Source: DASZZV01 sp035544835 (GTDB taxonomy: Bacteria > Acidobacteriota > Thermoanaerobaculia > Gp7-AA8). Taken from it: 6,150 nucleotides of DNA. Where the stretch lies: NCBI GenBank assembly GCA_035544835.1, contig DASZZV010000347.1, positions 1 through 6,150 on the forward strand, written 5' to 3'. The notes beneath the pieces were generated by a model. The model saw only the letters and a program-made list of their open reading frames with translations, was not told the origin of the DNA and made no database searches. Shown one piece after another: positions 1-6,125 of this stretch (within the stretch, counting starts at the first letter, position 1; every line of letters begins with the position of its first letter). The translations under genes and the position numbers were made by a program.

Positions 1-1
1 T

Positions 2-958
2 CAGCCGATCTGGCATGAGGACCTGGGTGAATTGCTGGCGCGAGCGGTGGAGCGACGCGAATTGAACCAAACCGCTTTCGACGTGGCTGGCGAAGAAGTC
101 ACGACCGTGACAGACGTTGTCGAGCGTCTCTGTGAAATCACCGATCGCTTCCCCAAGCTCGTGCATGTTCCCGCAGCCGTGGCCACGACCGGCGCGAAAC
201 TCGCCGCTTTCCTGGGCGTCGATTTCCCTGTCGATGAGAACGTCCTCATCATGCTGCAAGAGGAGAACTACATCCACAAAGCCAGGGACAATGGCCTCAG
301 CGGCGTATTCGGAATGACCGGAACTCCTCTGTCGGAAGGGCTGCGCCGTCTGGCTGACGCGATTCCTGAAGCGCTCCCCTCCGAAGGTGTGGGCCCGTTG
401 CAGCGCAAACATTACTGGGCCGACATCGAGCACTCGGCGCTGGATGCGCAGGCGTTGTTCGAACGGTTCCAACAGCACTTCTCGGAGATCATGCTCGTCG
501 ACGTTGCCTCGGAGCCGGGCGTTCCAACTACGCCCCTCACGAAGGGTCTCACTATGACTGGATCCCTTCCCTTTCGCGGTCACTTCCAGATGCGCGTCGA
601 GTACATCGGCGACCGAAACGTCATTTTCGCCACGCTGCAGGGACATCCCATCGCTGGCACCCTGGAGTTTCGCTTCGATCAACTGGGTGAACAGGTCCGG
701 TTTCACATTCTCGTCTACAGCCGATCGGCCTACCTTCTGGACCTGGTGCTCATGCAGACAGTCGGTGGGATGATCCAGGATCTCAACTGGCAGGAAGTGG
801 GCGACCGCGTGGTCGGGGAGAGCGGAGGCACTGCGCCAGACGGCATACACTCGGAAACGCGAACTCTCTCCGATGACGAAGCGAAGAGCGTCGAGTCATG
901 GGCGGAGGAGATGGTGCAGGACCGTCGTCGCGAGGAGAAGATCGAGACGAAGCGTTGA
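2..958 (+). CDS. NAD(P)-binding SDR/epimerase-type protein with C-terminal DUF1990-like domain (5' truncated)
   Basis: The frame is open to the left edge, so the N-terminal Rossmann nucleotide-binding part is missing and 318 codons remain. The TTG at 32 is an internal Leu, because the upstream residues QPIWHEDLGE continue the family pattern. Residues 1-125 look like the C-terminal part of an atypical/extended SDR or NmrA/NDUFA9-like protein, with the 'PI..EDLG' segment and a closing TPLSEGLRRLADAIPE. Residues about 130-275 resemble DUF1990: a beta-rich stretch with FATLQGHP, then VRFHILVYSRSA, then a helix. The last 45 residues are charged and probably disordered. I see no signal peptide or membrane segment. 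The substrate cannot be told. The gene converges on the EAL gene with only 16 bases between the stops and no obvious terminator hairpin. The SDR assignment is fairly sure; the DUF1990 call is from motif memory and is moderate. Confidence 0.8.
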   Translation, partial: QPIWHEDLGELLARAVERRELNQTAFDVAGEEVTTVTDVVERLCEITDRFPKLVHVPAAVATTGAKLAAFLGVDFPVDENVLIMLQEENYIHKARDNGLSGVFGMTGTPLSEGLRRLADAIPEALPSEGVGPLQRKHYWADIEHSALDAQALFERFQQHFSEIMLVDVASEPGVPTTPLTKGLTMTGSLPFRGHFQMRVEYIGDRNVIFATLQGHPIAGTLEFRFDQLGEQVRFHILVYSRSAYLLDLVLMQTVGGMIQDLNWQEVGDRVVGESGGTAPDGIHSETRTLSDDEAKSVESWAEEMVQDRRREEKIETKR

Positions 959-974
959 GAGTGAGGGCGCGCAA

Positions 975-2879
975 CTAGATCTGCGGGCGTGCCACCGGAC
1001 TCTTTTTCCTGCGTGGCTCTCGAAGCGTCTTGGTCGAAGCCAATCCCCACTGCGAGTCGTTGAGCCACACCGCGAGGTCCTCGGGTGTGAGTGGGGGGCT
1101 GAGATAGTAGCCCTGCGCCAGGTCGCACCCGAGATCCGACAGCGTGCGGAACGTCTCCTCGTCGTCGACCCCTTCGGCCACGACTTCGTAGCCGAGGTCG
1201 TGGGCCAGATGGATCATCGCCTTCACGATGGCCACGTCGCTCTTGCTGTTTCGCATTCCCATGACGAACGACTTGTCGATCTTGATCTCGTCGACCGGGA
1301 GTTGACGCAGGTGCACCAGCGATGAGTATCCCGTTCCGAAGTCGTCGAGTGACAGCTTCACACCCAGCGTGCGCAGCAGAGCGAGGATGGCAAGCACGTG
1401 GGGAGGATCGGCGAGAATCGAGCTTTCCGTGATCTCGAGTTTCAGGACCCGAGGCTCCACTTCCCACTTCTCGAGGAGGCGCGCAATGCGCTCCGGTAGA
1501 AATGGTTCCTGAAGACTGTGCGTGGACAGGTTGACGGCGACATGAAGTGGAAGACCCTGACGCTGCCATTCTTTGACCTGTTTGAGGGCTGACTCCAGTA
1601 CCCAGTCGGTCAGACTCTTGATCAGATCGGTACGTTCGGCCAGTGGAATGAACTGATCGGGCAGGACCAGGCCACGTTCGGGATGACGCCAGCGAACCAG
1701 GGCCTCGACTCGCGTGACAAGCCCGCTCTTGAGATGTACTTTCGGTTGATAGAAAAGGATGAGCTGATTGTCTTCAATGGCCTCGCGCAGATCGAGCTTC
1801 AGTGTGACGCTCTCAGTGGCTGGTCGCGACTGCTCCGGGGCGAACAGAGAGAATCCCATTCGCGACTCCCGGGCGGTAGTCACGGCCATCTCGACAGCTC
1901 GCAGAATGCTCGTCGAATCGGAACCGTGTTCGGGATAGACGGAGACGCCGATGCTCGCGCCCACCTCGACAGCCTGCTCCTGCACCTTGAACGGAGTCTG
2001 AAAAGTCTTGTGCAGCTTCTGAGCGATCTTCATGGCGTCTCGCCCATCAGTGAGGGCCGGCAGCAGGACCGCGAAACTGTCGCCGCTCATGCGAGCGATC
2101 GTATCGAGCGGTCGAAGGTGCTTGCGAAGACGCGGACCGATCTGCTGCAGGAGAAGATCGCCGAAGTGATAACCAAAAACCTCGTTGATCTGCTTGAACT
2201 CCTCGACGTCGATCAGCAGCAGCGCCACCATCGACCCGTCGTCCGTGGCGCTCAGAAGGGACTGTTCGAGACGGTCGCGGAGAAGAACACGGTTGGGAAG
2301 ATCGGTCAGGATGTCGTGAAGGGCCTGATGCTCCAGAGCGGCCAATTGGGCTTTGCGCTCGCTTACGTCGCGCATGTAGGCGATCCAGTATCGCAGATCG
2401 TCGTTGGCTTCCTTGACCGGAACCACAAGCAGCTCCATCGCAAAACGGGAGCCGTTCTCACGATAGGCAATTGCCTCGCCCTCGAATCCTTTTCGCTGAC
2501 ACAGCGGATGCATCAAAGCATCCATCACGGCGGTGTCGACTTCTGCAACGCGAAAAATCTGCGGCGTCTCACCGATGACTTCGGCGCGCGTCATGCCGGT
2601 CATGCGGCAATACCCCTCGTTCACGAACAGTACGCTGGGCTGATTCTCGAGTGTGCCGGGAGTCAGAACGACGATTCCCTCGGGGGCGTTGTGAACGACG
2701 GTTTCGAGGAACCGGCGCTCCTCGTCACTTCCCTCTGATGGAAGAAGCGTTCGGAACGGAGCGTTCGACTGCGGATCTTTCGGCAGCAGGAGGGGTGCAC
2801 GCTCCAGATAGTCTGCGAGCTGACCGCGGAGAGTCATCTCCTCGATGGGTTCGCTGTCGGCGTTTTTCCGCTTATCCAT
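975..2879 (-). CDS. PAS-GGDEF-EAL protein, probable c-di-GMP phosphodiesterase with degenerate GGDEF
   Basis: This 634-residue protein has no signal peptide or membrane segment and is probably cytosolic. Residues 57-175 form a PAS/PAC sensor (VNEGYCRMTGMTRAEVIG, then RDVSERK). Residues 185-345 form a GGDEF domain (LTDLPNR). Its active-site signature is SGDSF (265-269), which lacks the usual GGDEF Gly and Glu, while the inhibitory-site motif RPLD (256-259) is intact. Residues 358-605 form an EAL domain with the usual catalytic and metal ligands: E392 of EAL, N450, E482 and E485, D512/D513 in DDFGTGYSS, K533, E569 and Q589. D572 replaces the more usual Glu in AEGVE. It is expected to hydrolyse c-di-GMP to pGpG, tuned by PAS ligand and possibly by GTP or c-di-GMP bound at GGDEF. 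The 2879 ATG has no clear ribosome site. A second ATG at 2837 has GAGGAG directly against it, too close to be typical, so the longer start is kept. The start is 94 bases after the TPR gene stop. Confidence 0.95.
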   Translation of the reverse strand: MDKRKNADSEPIEEMTLRGQLADYLERAPLLLPKDPQSNAPFRTLLPSEGSDEERRFLETVVHNAPEGIVVLTPGTLENQPSVLFVNEGYCRMTGMTRAEVIGETPQIFRVAEVDTAVMDALMHPLCQRKGFEGEAIAYRENGSRFAMELLVVPVKEANDDLRYWIAYMRDVSERKAQLAALEHQALHDILTDLPNRVLLRDRLEQSLLSATDDGSMVALLLIDVEEFKQINEVFGYHFGDLLLQQIGPRLRKHLRPLDTIARMSGDSFAVLLPALTDGRDAMKIAQKLHKTFQTPFKVQEQAVEVGASIGVSVYPEHGSDSTSILRAVEMAVTTARESRMGFSLFAPEQSRPATESVTLKLDLREAIEDNQLILFYQPKVHLKSGLVTRVEALVRWRHPERGLVLPDQFIPLAERTDLIKSLTDWVLESALKQVKEWQRQGLPLHVAVNLSTHSLQEPFLPERIARLLEKWEVEPRVLKLEITESSILADPPHVLAILALLRTLGVKLSLDDFGTGYSSLVHLRQLPVDEIKIDKSFVMGMRNSKSDVAIVKAMIHLAHDLGYEVVAEGVDDEETFRTLSDLGCDLAQGYYLSPPLTPEDLAVWLNDSQWGLASTKTLREPRRKKSPVARPQI

Positions 2880-2912
2880 ACCGCGGTCTTTGAATGTGAA
2901 AGGAATGTCGGA

Positions 2913-2943
2913 ATTGTACTCCGATACAACGCCGCAGGGGCAA
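2913..2943 (-). promoter_or_regulatory. Candidate promoter before the EAL gene
   Basis: In the 94-base gap before the EAL gene, the minus strand reads TTGCCC (2943-2938), a 19-base spacer, then TACAAT (2918-2913). This resembles a sigma70 -35/-10 pair with a slightly long spacer. The -10 lies inside a small palindrome, TCGGA-7-TCCGA (2908-2924), which could be an operator or may be chance. If real, the EAL gene can be transcribed independently of the TPR gene. The evidence is motif matching only, and the phylum's promoter consensus is unknown here. Confidence 0.25.
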
Positions 2944-2973
2944 GTGCCGATGCAAGATAACTGTCGGCGGCCT

Positions 2974-4299
2974 CTACTGTTCGGAAACTACGATTCCGTC
3001 GCCTTCGAAGCGTATCCGGAAAGACTGAAGTGCGGCCTCGATCATTACCTGTTCCAGGTGTGCATCATCAAGCACGGTAGGAATGATGCTTCCAGTCCAG
3101 GCCACAAGGGCAACCGAGGAGATCGACAGCGGGAAATCCTGCGTGACACGAAGAGTGAGGGGCTCAATAGAAGTGGAGATCGCTACTGAGCCTTTCCCGA
3201 AGATCTTCACGGCATCGATCTTCCGCTGATACGCGGAGTCGTAAATCGATTCGACGCGGAAGGTCAGCGAGTCTTCGACCGCCAGGAGGTGCGAGCCCTC
3301 GACGTAAATGAACTCGTCGTCGAGGTCGAGCAGGAAAGTCTTTCTCCCCTTCTCGTATAGGAAAAGCTTTCCGTCGCCGTCGGCCTTTACCAGAGCAGCC
3401 GCCGTCGTTCCGGCCAGCCCTGTCTCCGTGGCGAACTTCAGATTGCCTGAATAGCTGGAAACGGTGCCGCGCTTGACGTGAACGCTGCGATGAAAATTGA
3501 TCTCGAGAAAACCGTTCTCGTGAAGAGCAAAGGTCCGCGACGCCCCTTCGATTCTGCGGCCGAGATCGATCTTTCTGTCCTGCACCTGCGGCGACTCGTC
3601 CACGACGTCCTGCAATGAGCGCGAGGCGCTCTGTGAACCCTCCGGGGCGGCGGGGATTGGCTGTTTCCCGGCTTGCGCCGTATAAGGTCTCTCCACTGAG
3701 GAAGGTAAGGCCGTTCCCGGCATGGTCGTCGCTGGTGTGGAAGGCTTCGCCGGCGGCGGCGCGATGGCAGGAACTGGAGCTGTCACGGCAGGTGTGACGG
3801 CCACAGCCGGGGTCACCCCGCCACGCATCTCAGCCTGCACCTCACGGACAAGTTTCTCAGCGCCGGCGAATTGAAGGTGCTCGAGCGCCAGGCCCAGTTT
3901 CTTTTTCTGGCGGTACAGCATGCCGAGATACTGGTGAGACTTCGCGTAGTTCGGGCGAAGCTCCACCGAGCGCAGCAGATACTTCTCGGCCTCGTCCCCC
4001 TTCCCCTGTTTGAAAAGGATCAGCCCGAGATTCGAGTGAAGAATGAATACGTTGGGATTGTCGCTGACGAGCCGGCGATAGATGACTTCCGCTTCGGGGA
4101 AGGCGCTGGTCTTGAAGTACACGAGACCGAGCAGATTCAGGACGTCGGGATCTTCCGGGCGGAGACGCTGTGCGCTTTCCAGCTCGAGTCGCGCCTCGCC
4201 ATAGCGTCCCTCCTGAAAAGCTTCGCGTCCTCGGTTGTAATGAAGAAGAAATACGCCATGGTCAAACCGCGGGGGTGCGCCCGTTTTACTGTCGGCCAT
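2974..4299 (-). CDS. TPR protein with C-terminal AIM24-like domain
   Basis: Starting at the ATG at 4299 the protein has 441 residues. The same frame stays open to a TTG at 4482, but those extra 61 codons are made of palindromic repeat (4361-4482), so the shorter start is preferred; no strong ribosome site supports either. Residues 15-150 hold about four TPR-type helical repeats, with pattern residues such as A..LE.A..L.P..P..LNLLGLVYF and HSNLGLILFKQG.GDEAEKYLLRS. Residues 160-240 are a Pro/Ala/Thr-rich linker with VTPA repeats. Residues 243-441 resemble the AIM24 beta fold (Pfam PF01987): GKLFLYEKGRK, FIYVEGSHLLAVEDSLTF, GSVAISTSIEPLTL, ALVAWTGSIIPTV and a final FEGDGIVV. TPRs suggest a scaffold. 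The molecular role of bacterial AIM24 proteins is not well established, so no function is asserted. It sits between an envelope lytic enzyme and a c-di-GMP enzyme. There is no signal peptide, so it is probably cytosolic. Confidence 0.88.
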   Translation of the reverse strand: MADSKTGAPPRFDHGVFLLHYNRGREAFQEGRYGEARLELESAQRLRPEDPDVLNLLGLVYFKTSAFPEAEVIYRRLVSDNPNVFILHSNLGLILFKQGKGDEAEKYLLRSVELRPNYAKSHQYLGMLYRQKKKLGLALEHLQFAGAEKLVREVQAEMRGGVTPAVAVTPAVTAPVPAIAPPPAKPSTPATTMPGTALPSSVERPYTAQAGKQPIPAAPEGSQSASRSLQDVVDESPQVQDRKIDLGRRIEGASRTFALHENGFLEINFHRSVHVKRGTVSSYSGNLKFATETGLAGTTAAALVKADGDGKLFLYEKGRKTFLLDLDDEFIYVEGSHLLAVEDSLTFRVESIYDSAYQRKIDAVKIFGKGSVAISTSIEPLTLRVTQDFPLSISSVALVAWTGSIIPTVLDDAHLEQVMIEAALQSFRIRFEGDGIVVSEQ

Positions 4300-4347
4300 C
4301 GATACTGCGGAGGTTACAGATTCCGCGCGCTGGAGGGAAGCGCCAAG

Positions 4348-4365
4348 CCTCTTGTGCCTCTTGTG
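4348..4365. repeat. 9-bp tandem duplication at the edge of the palindromic element
   Basis: CCTCTTGTG occurs twice head to tail (4348-4356 and 4357-4365). The second copy runs into the left arm of the palindromic element, whose arm starts TTGTGTGG at 4361. It may be a scar of repeat insertion or slippage. No copy is seen past the right arm, so it is not a normal flanking target-site duplication. Confidence 0.6.
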
Positions 4366-4482
4366 TGGCACAGGCACTCTTGCCTGTGTGCCACGGCGTC
4401 GAGCCGTGGCTTTCCTGTGAATCGGTACGGGAAGGTCGGCCTCGACGGCCGACACACAGGCAAGAGTGCCTGTGCCACACAA
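4361..4482. repeat. REP/BIME-like composite palindrome with four hairpins
   Basis: A 30-bp arm (4361-4390) is a perfect reverse complement of 4453-4482. Each arm is itself a hairpin: CACAGGCA-CTCT-TGCCTGTG (4369-4388) and CACAGGCA-AGAG-TGCCTGTG (4455-4474). Between them lie two more stems: CCACGGC-GTCGA-GCCGTGG (4391-4409) and GTCGGCC-TCGAC-GGCCGAC (4435-4453). The layout is that of a bacterial interspersed mosaic element, meaning paired REP units in opposite orientation. Such elements are usually mobilised in trans by a RAYT (Y1, TnpA_REP) transposase, which is not in this window. Both strands translate into short ORFs rich in phrases such as GKSACAT and WHRHSCLC, which I recall as recurrent junk proteins from such repeats in GC-rich environmental genomes. 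Its position between two co-directional genes suggests it could shape mRNA stability or termination. That role is inference. Confidence 0.85.
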
Positions 4483-4500
4483 ACGGCGTATTCAGGCGTC

Positions 4501-5211
4501 TTAACGACTGGCTACGTTGTGAAATCCGGAGCCTCCGCCGACCGACACGGTGCCATTCGATGACGTGATGGTCGTCGTAGCGGACTTGAAACCGCCTTTC
4601 AGTTTGCGGGTTCCCAGACCGGCGATGATCGACCGGCCGACCGACACGCCGCCGTAGGGACGACCGTAGTAGACCGTCAAAGCGCGGTTCACGTAATTCT
4701 GCGTTTCCTGATATGGAGGGATTCCCTTGTATCGAAGCACTGCGTTCTCGCCGGCGTTGTAGGCGGCAACAGTACGGGGGAGATCGTCGGGGAACATCTT
4801 CAACAGAACGGAAAGATAAGCGACTCCCCCCCTGATGTTTTCTTCTGGATCGTGCATCTGGGCCACATTGAACCGTCTGGCCGTTTCAGGCATCAGCTGC
4901 ATCAATCCGCGGGCTCCCTTGTTGGAGACGCAGCGCGGGTTGAAATCGGACTCGACCTGAATGATCGCCTTGACCAGCAGAGGATCGACGCGCCATTGCA
5001 AGGCGTACCTCTGAATGAGCTCTTCGTAACCGGAGATCCGGTCGCGCTGTTTTGCCAGCCAGACCAGTTCCGATTGGCGCCCTCGACCCGAGCTGATGTT
5101 GAAGATAGCCTTGGTGCCGTCAGGCTTGATGATGAACTTCACCTGCGCCGACGCAGAGGCGGTCCAGGCGACCATCGCCAATCCCACCAGCACTCCTCGC
5201 GTATACGGCAT
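4501..5211 (-). CDS. Exported SLT-type lytic transglycosylase
   Basis: The 236-residue protein cleaves the MurNAc-GlcNAc bond of peptidoglycan to leave 1,6-anhydro ends, by family knowledge. Residues 1-23 are a signal peptide: MPYTR, then hydrophobic GVLVGLAMVAW, then ASASAQ with a likely cleavage near residues 21-23. There is no lipobox Cys. A short beta segment (24-40, KFIIKPDGTKAIFN) resembles DUF4124. The SLT domain spans about 60-185, with catalytic E87 in QVESDFNP, then GARGLMQLMPETA (99-111), NIRGGVAYL (125-133), AYNAGENAV (150-158) and PPYQETQNYV (165-174). The tail is Gly/Ser/Thr-rich. The ATG at 5211 is chosen over a TTG at 5229 because it gives a cleaner signal peptide; neither has a convincing ribosome site. 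It is divergent from the AraC-type gene and upstream of the TPR gene, separated from it by about 200 bases holding a palindromic element. Confidence 0.95.
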   Translation of the reverse strand: MPYTRGVLVGLAMVAWTASASAQVKFIIKPDGTKAIFNISSGRGRQSELVWLAKQRDRISGYEELIQRYALQWRVDPLLVKAIIQVESDFNPRCVSNKGARGLMQLMPETARRFNVAQMHDPEENIRGGVAYLSVLLKMFPDDLPRTVAAYNAGENAVLRYKGIPPYQETQNYVNRALTVYYGRPYGGVSVGRSIIAGLGTRKLKGGFKSATTTITSSNGTVSVGGGSGFHNVASR

Positions 5212-5459
5212 GGGACGGAATGGTACCAAGAGAAAGAACTACATCAAAATTCGGGGCGCGCAGGCCGCGCCGATGGGCTCCGGTTTTTCGCGAAACGTCG
5301 AAGGGTGTCGGCGCGCGCTGCGAGCCCCCTACGTCGATGAAAGCCTTGTTTCCATTATTAAGGATAGCCGCAACGTCTCAGGGTATTTAAGATTGGAACA
5401 TACAGAGCTCGGCCTTGCCTGGCTCGAGGTCCACGTTGGTCAACACGCAGGAAGTGAAA
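5212..5459. other. Divergent intergenic region between transglycosylase and AraC-type regulator
   Basis: These 248 bases must carry the start signals of both flanking genes. The part nearest the transglycosylase (5250-5335) is GC-rich. An AT-rich pocket lies at 5345-5400, with ATTATTAAGG and GGTATTTAAGATT, and is the most likely site for promoters. I could not assign convincing paired -35/-10 boxes on either strand. There is no conserved small ORF or RNA gene that I can recognise. A stop at 5388-5390 in the regulator's frame shows that no longer N-terminal domain is encoded upstream. Confidence 0.5.
5449..5454 (+). promoter_or_regulatory. Ribosome binding site of the AraC-type gene
   Basis: AGGAAG lies about six bases before the ATG at 5460. 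It is the clearest Shine-Dalgarno sequence among the genes of this window. It decides in favour of this ATG over the in-frame TTG at 5415, which has no such site. Confidence 0.7.
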
Positions 5460-5825
5460 ATGGACGGGCTAGTCCGGAACGTCTTGAAGTGCGTCCGCAG
5501 GCGTGTCAGCTCGGATGAGGAGTTGAGCGTCGAGAACGTATCGCGGGAAATCGGGTACACCCGGCAATACGTCTCCGGTCGCTTCCACCGCGCGACGGGG
5601 CGGCTGCTCAGCGATTTTCTCAAGTCGAAGCGCCTGCAGAAGGCGGCACGTCTGCTCAAGACCGGCGATCAGCGCGTCACCAACATCGCCAAATTATGTG
5701 GGTTCGATTCGGAGAATTACTTTCGCCAGCAATTCCGTCTTCGCTACGGAATGTCACCCCGCGAATTCAGAGTCCGTGGTTCTTTGCGACGGAGGCCGAT
5801 GAGCGCGGCTTCCGCGTCAGTGTGA
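5460..5825 (+). CDS. Small stand-alone AraC-type DNA-binding regulator
   Basis: The 121-residue product is essentially one AraC/XylS DNA-binding domain with two helix-turn-helix units. HTH1 is at about residues 22-47 (LSVENVSREIGYTRQYVSGRF). HTH2 is at about 72-95 (VTNIAKLCGFDSENYFRQQF), followed by the family signature RYGMSPREFR (95-104). The tail is Arg-rich and short. Most AraC family members have about 300 residues with a ligand or dimerisation domain. Here none is present, and an in-frame stop at 5388 excludes an upstream extension, so it resembles the short MarA/SoxS-type layout, where activity is often set by protein amount. The ligand and targets are unknown. The divergent transglycosylase gene is a possible target by position only. 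The ATG start is chosen for its good ribosome site. Confidence 0.9.
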   Translation: MDGLVRNVLKCVRRRVSSDEELSVENVSREIGYTRQYVSGRFHRATGRLLSDFLKSKRLQKAARLLKTGDQRVTNIAKLCGFDSENYFRQQFRLRYGMSPREFRVRGSLRRRPMSAASASV

Positions 5826-5893
5826 GAAAGCGTTGCCCCGTTGATATACAGGCAGGAGGCGGTGTCACACAGATGCCCCAGTGGGCACGGGCC
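5826..5893. other. Gene-free stretch after the AraC-type gene with small hairpins
   Basis: The stretch contains TGCCC-CAGT-GGGCA (5874-5887), directly followed by an overlapping TGGGC-ACGG-GCCCA (5882-5895). These GC-rich stems are mutually exclusive. They could help end transcription of the regulator gene, but no T-run follows, so an intrinsic terminator is not supported. They merge into the larger repeat cluster to the right. Confidence 0.45.
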
Positions 5894-6125
5894 CAGCGCG
5901 CGAAGGCGCGCGGTAGACCTGTAGCACCGGGCGTGAGCCCGGTGATGCCGCGAGCGCGCGTCGTAGGTGGATCTTCTCGTTCCAGAGCCCGCGGAGGCGG
6001 GCGGCAGATCGCGGAGGACCGTCTATCGCCCGCCTTCGCGGGCTGAAAAAGAAAGAAAAGTGGAGCACCGCCGACACCGGGCTTACGCCCGGTGCTACAG
6101 GTCTGCCGCGCGCCTGCGCGCGCTG
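5894..6125. repeat. Nested inverted-repeat cluster (REP-like, six hairpins)
   Basis: The outer arms, 5894-5944 and 6075-6125, are 51 bases each and are reverse complements with three mismatches. Each arm holds two hairpins: a GCGCGC-type stem (near 5896-5911 and 6108-6123) and ACCGGGC-GTGA-GCCCGGT (5926-5943), mirrored as ACCGGGC-TTAC-GCCCGGT (6076-6093). Inside, 5986-6002 and 6028-6044 form a second inverted pair of 17 bases with one mismatch; each is a hairpin of GCCCGC and GCGGGC stems. A purine run, GAAAAAGAAAGAAAAG (6045-6060), follows the second inner hairpin. The layered mirror structure and tetraloop-sized loops are typical of REP/BIME clusters. No transposase or coding gene is visible in it, and the short frames that cross it are low-complexity Arg/Gly/Pro-rich shadows. 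Confidence 0.85.
5986..6044. repeat. Inner hairpin pair of the nested repeat
   Basis: AGCCCGCGGAGGCGGGC (5986-6002) and GCCCGCCTTCGCGGGCT (6028-6044) are reverse complements apart from one base. They can pair with each other or fold individually as GCCCGC-GGAG-GCGGGC and GCCCGC-CTTC-GCGGGC. They are separated by 25 bases. The sequence differs from the outer arms, so this looks like a different REP unit nested inside the outer one. Confidence 0.8.

Noticed and set aside
2537..2711. LOV photosensor reading of the PAS domain
   Set aside because: The flavin-binding Cys motif (GxNCRFLQ type) is absent; the corresponding region reads GETPQIFR, so only a generic PAS is supported.
1683..2738. Long plus-strand frame (351 codons) opposite the EAL gene
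   Set aside because: It is antisense to a well-supported PAS-GGDEF-EAL gene, has no recognisable domain, and its length is explained by GC-rich codon structure.
3871..4563. Plus-strand frame of 230 codons across the TPR gene and the palindromic element
   Set aside because: The first half is antisense to the TPR repeats and the second half is translated palindrome, with phrases such as GKSACAT that recur as repeat-derived junk.
5873..6046. Possible 57-codon gene starting at ATG 5873, with AGGAGG at 5854-5859
   Set aside because: The spacing is about 13 bases, too long, and the product is a translation of the hairpin cluster (phrases like RPVAPGVSPV). It is more likely a repeat artefact than a gene.
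6028..6060. Intrinsic terminator: GC hairpin beside an A/G-rich run
   Set aside because: On the plus strand the hairpin is followed by purines rather than T; on the minus strand the pyrimidine run comes before the hairpin. Neither orientation gives a stem followed by a T-tract.
4361..6125. CRISPR array or retron/ncRNA interpretation of the palindromic repeats
   Set aside because: The repeats are mirror-image pairs, not regularly spaced direct repeats with unique spacers, and no cas or reverse transcriptase gene is present in the window.
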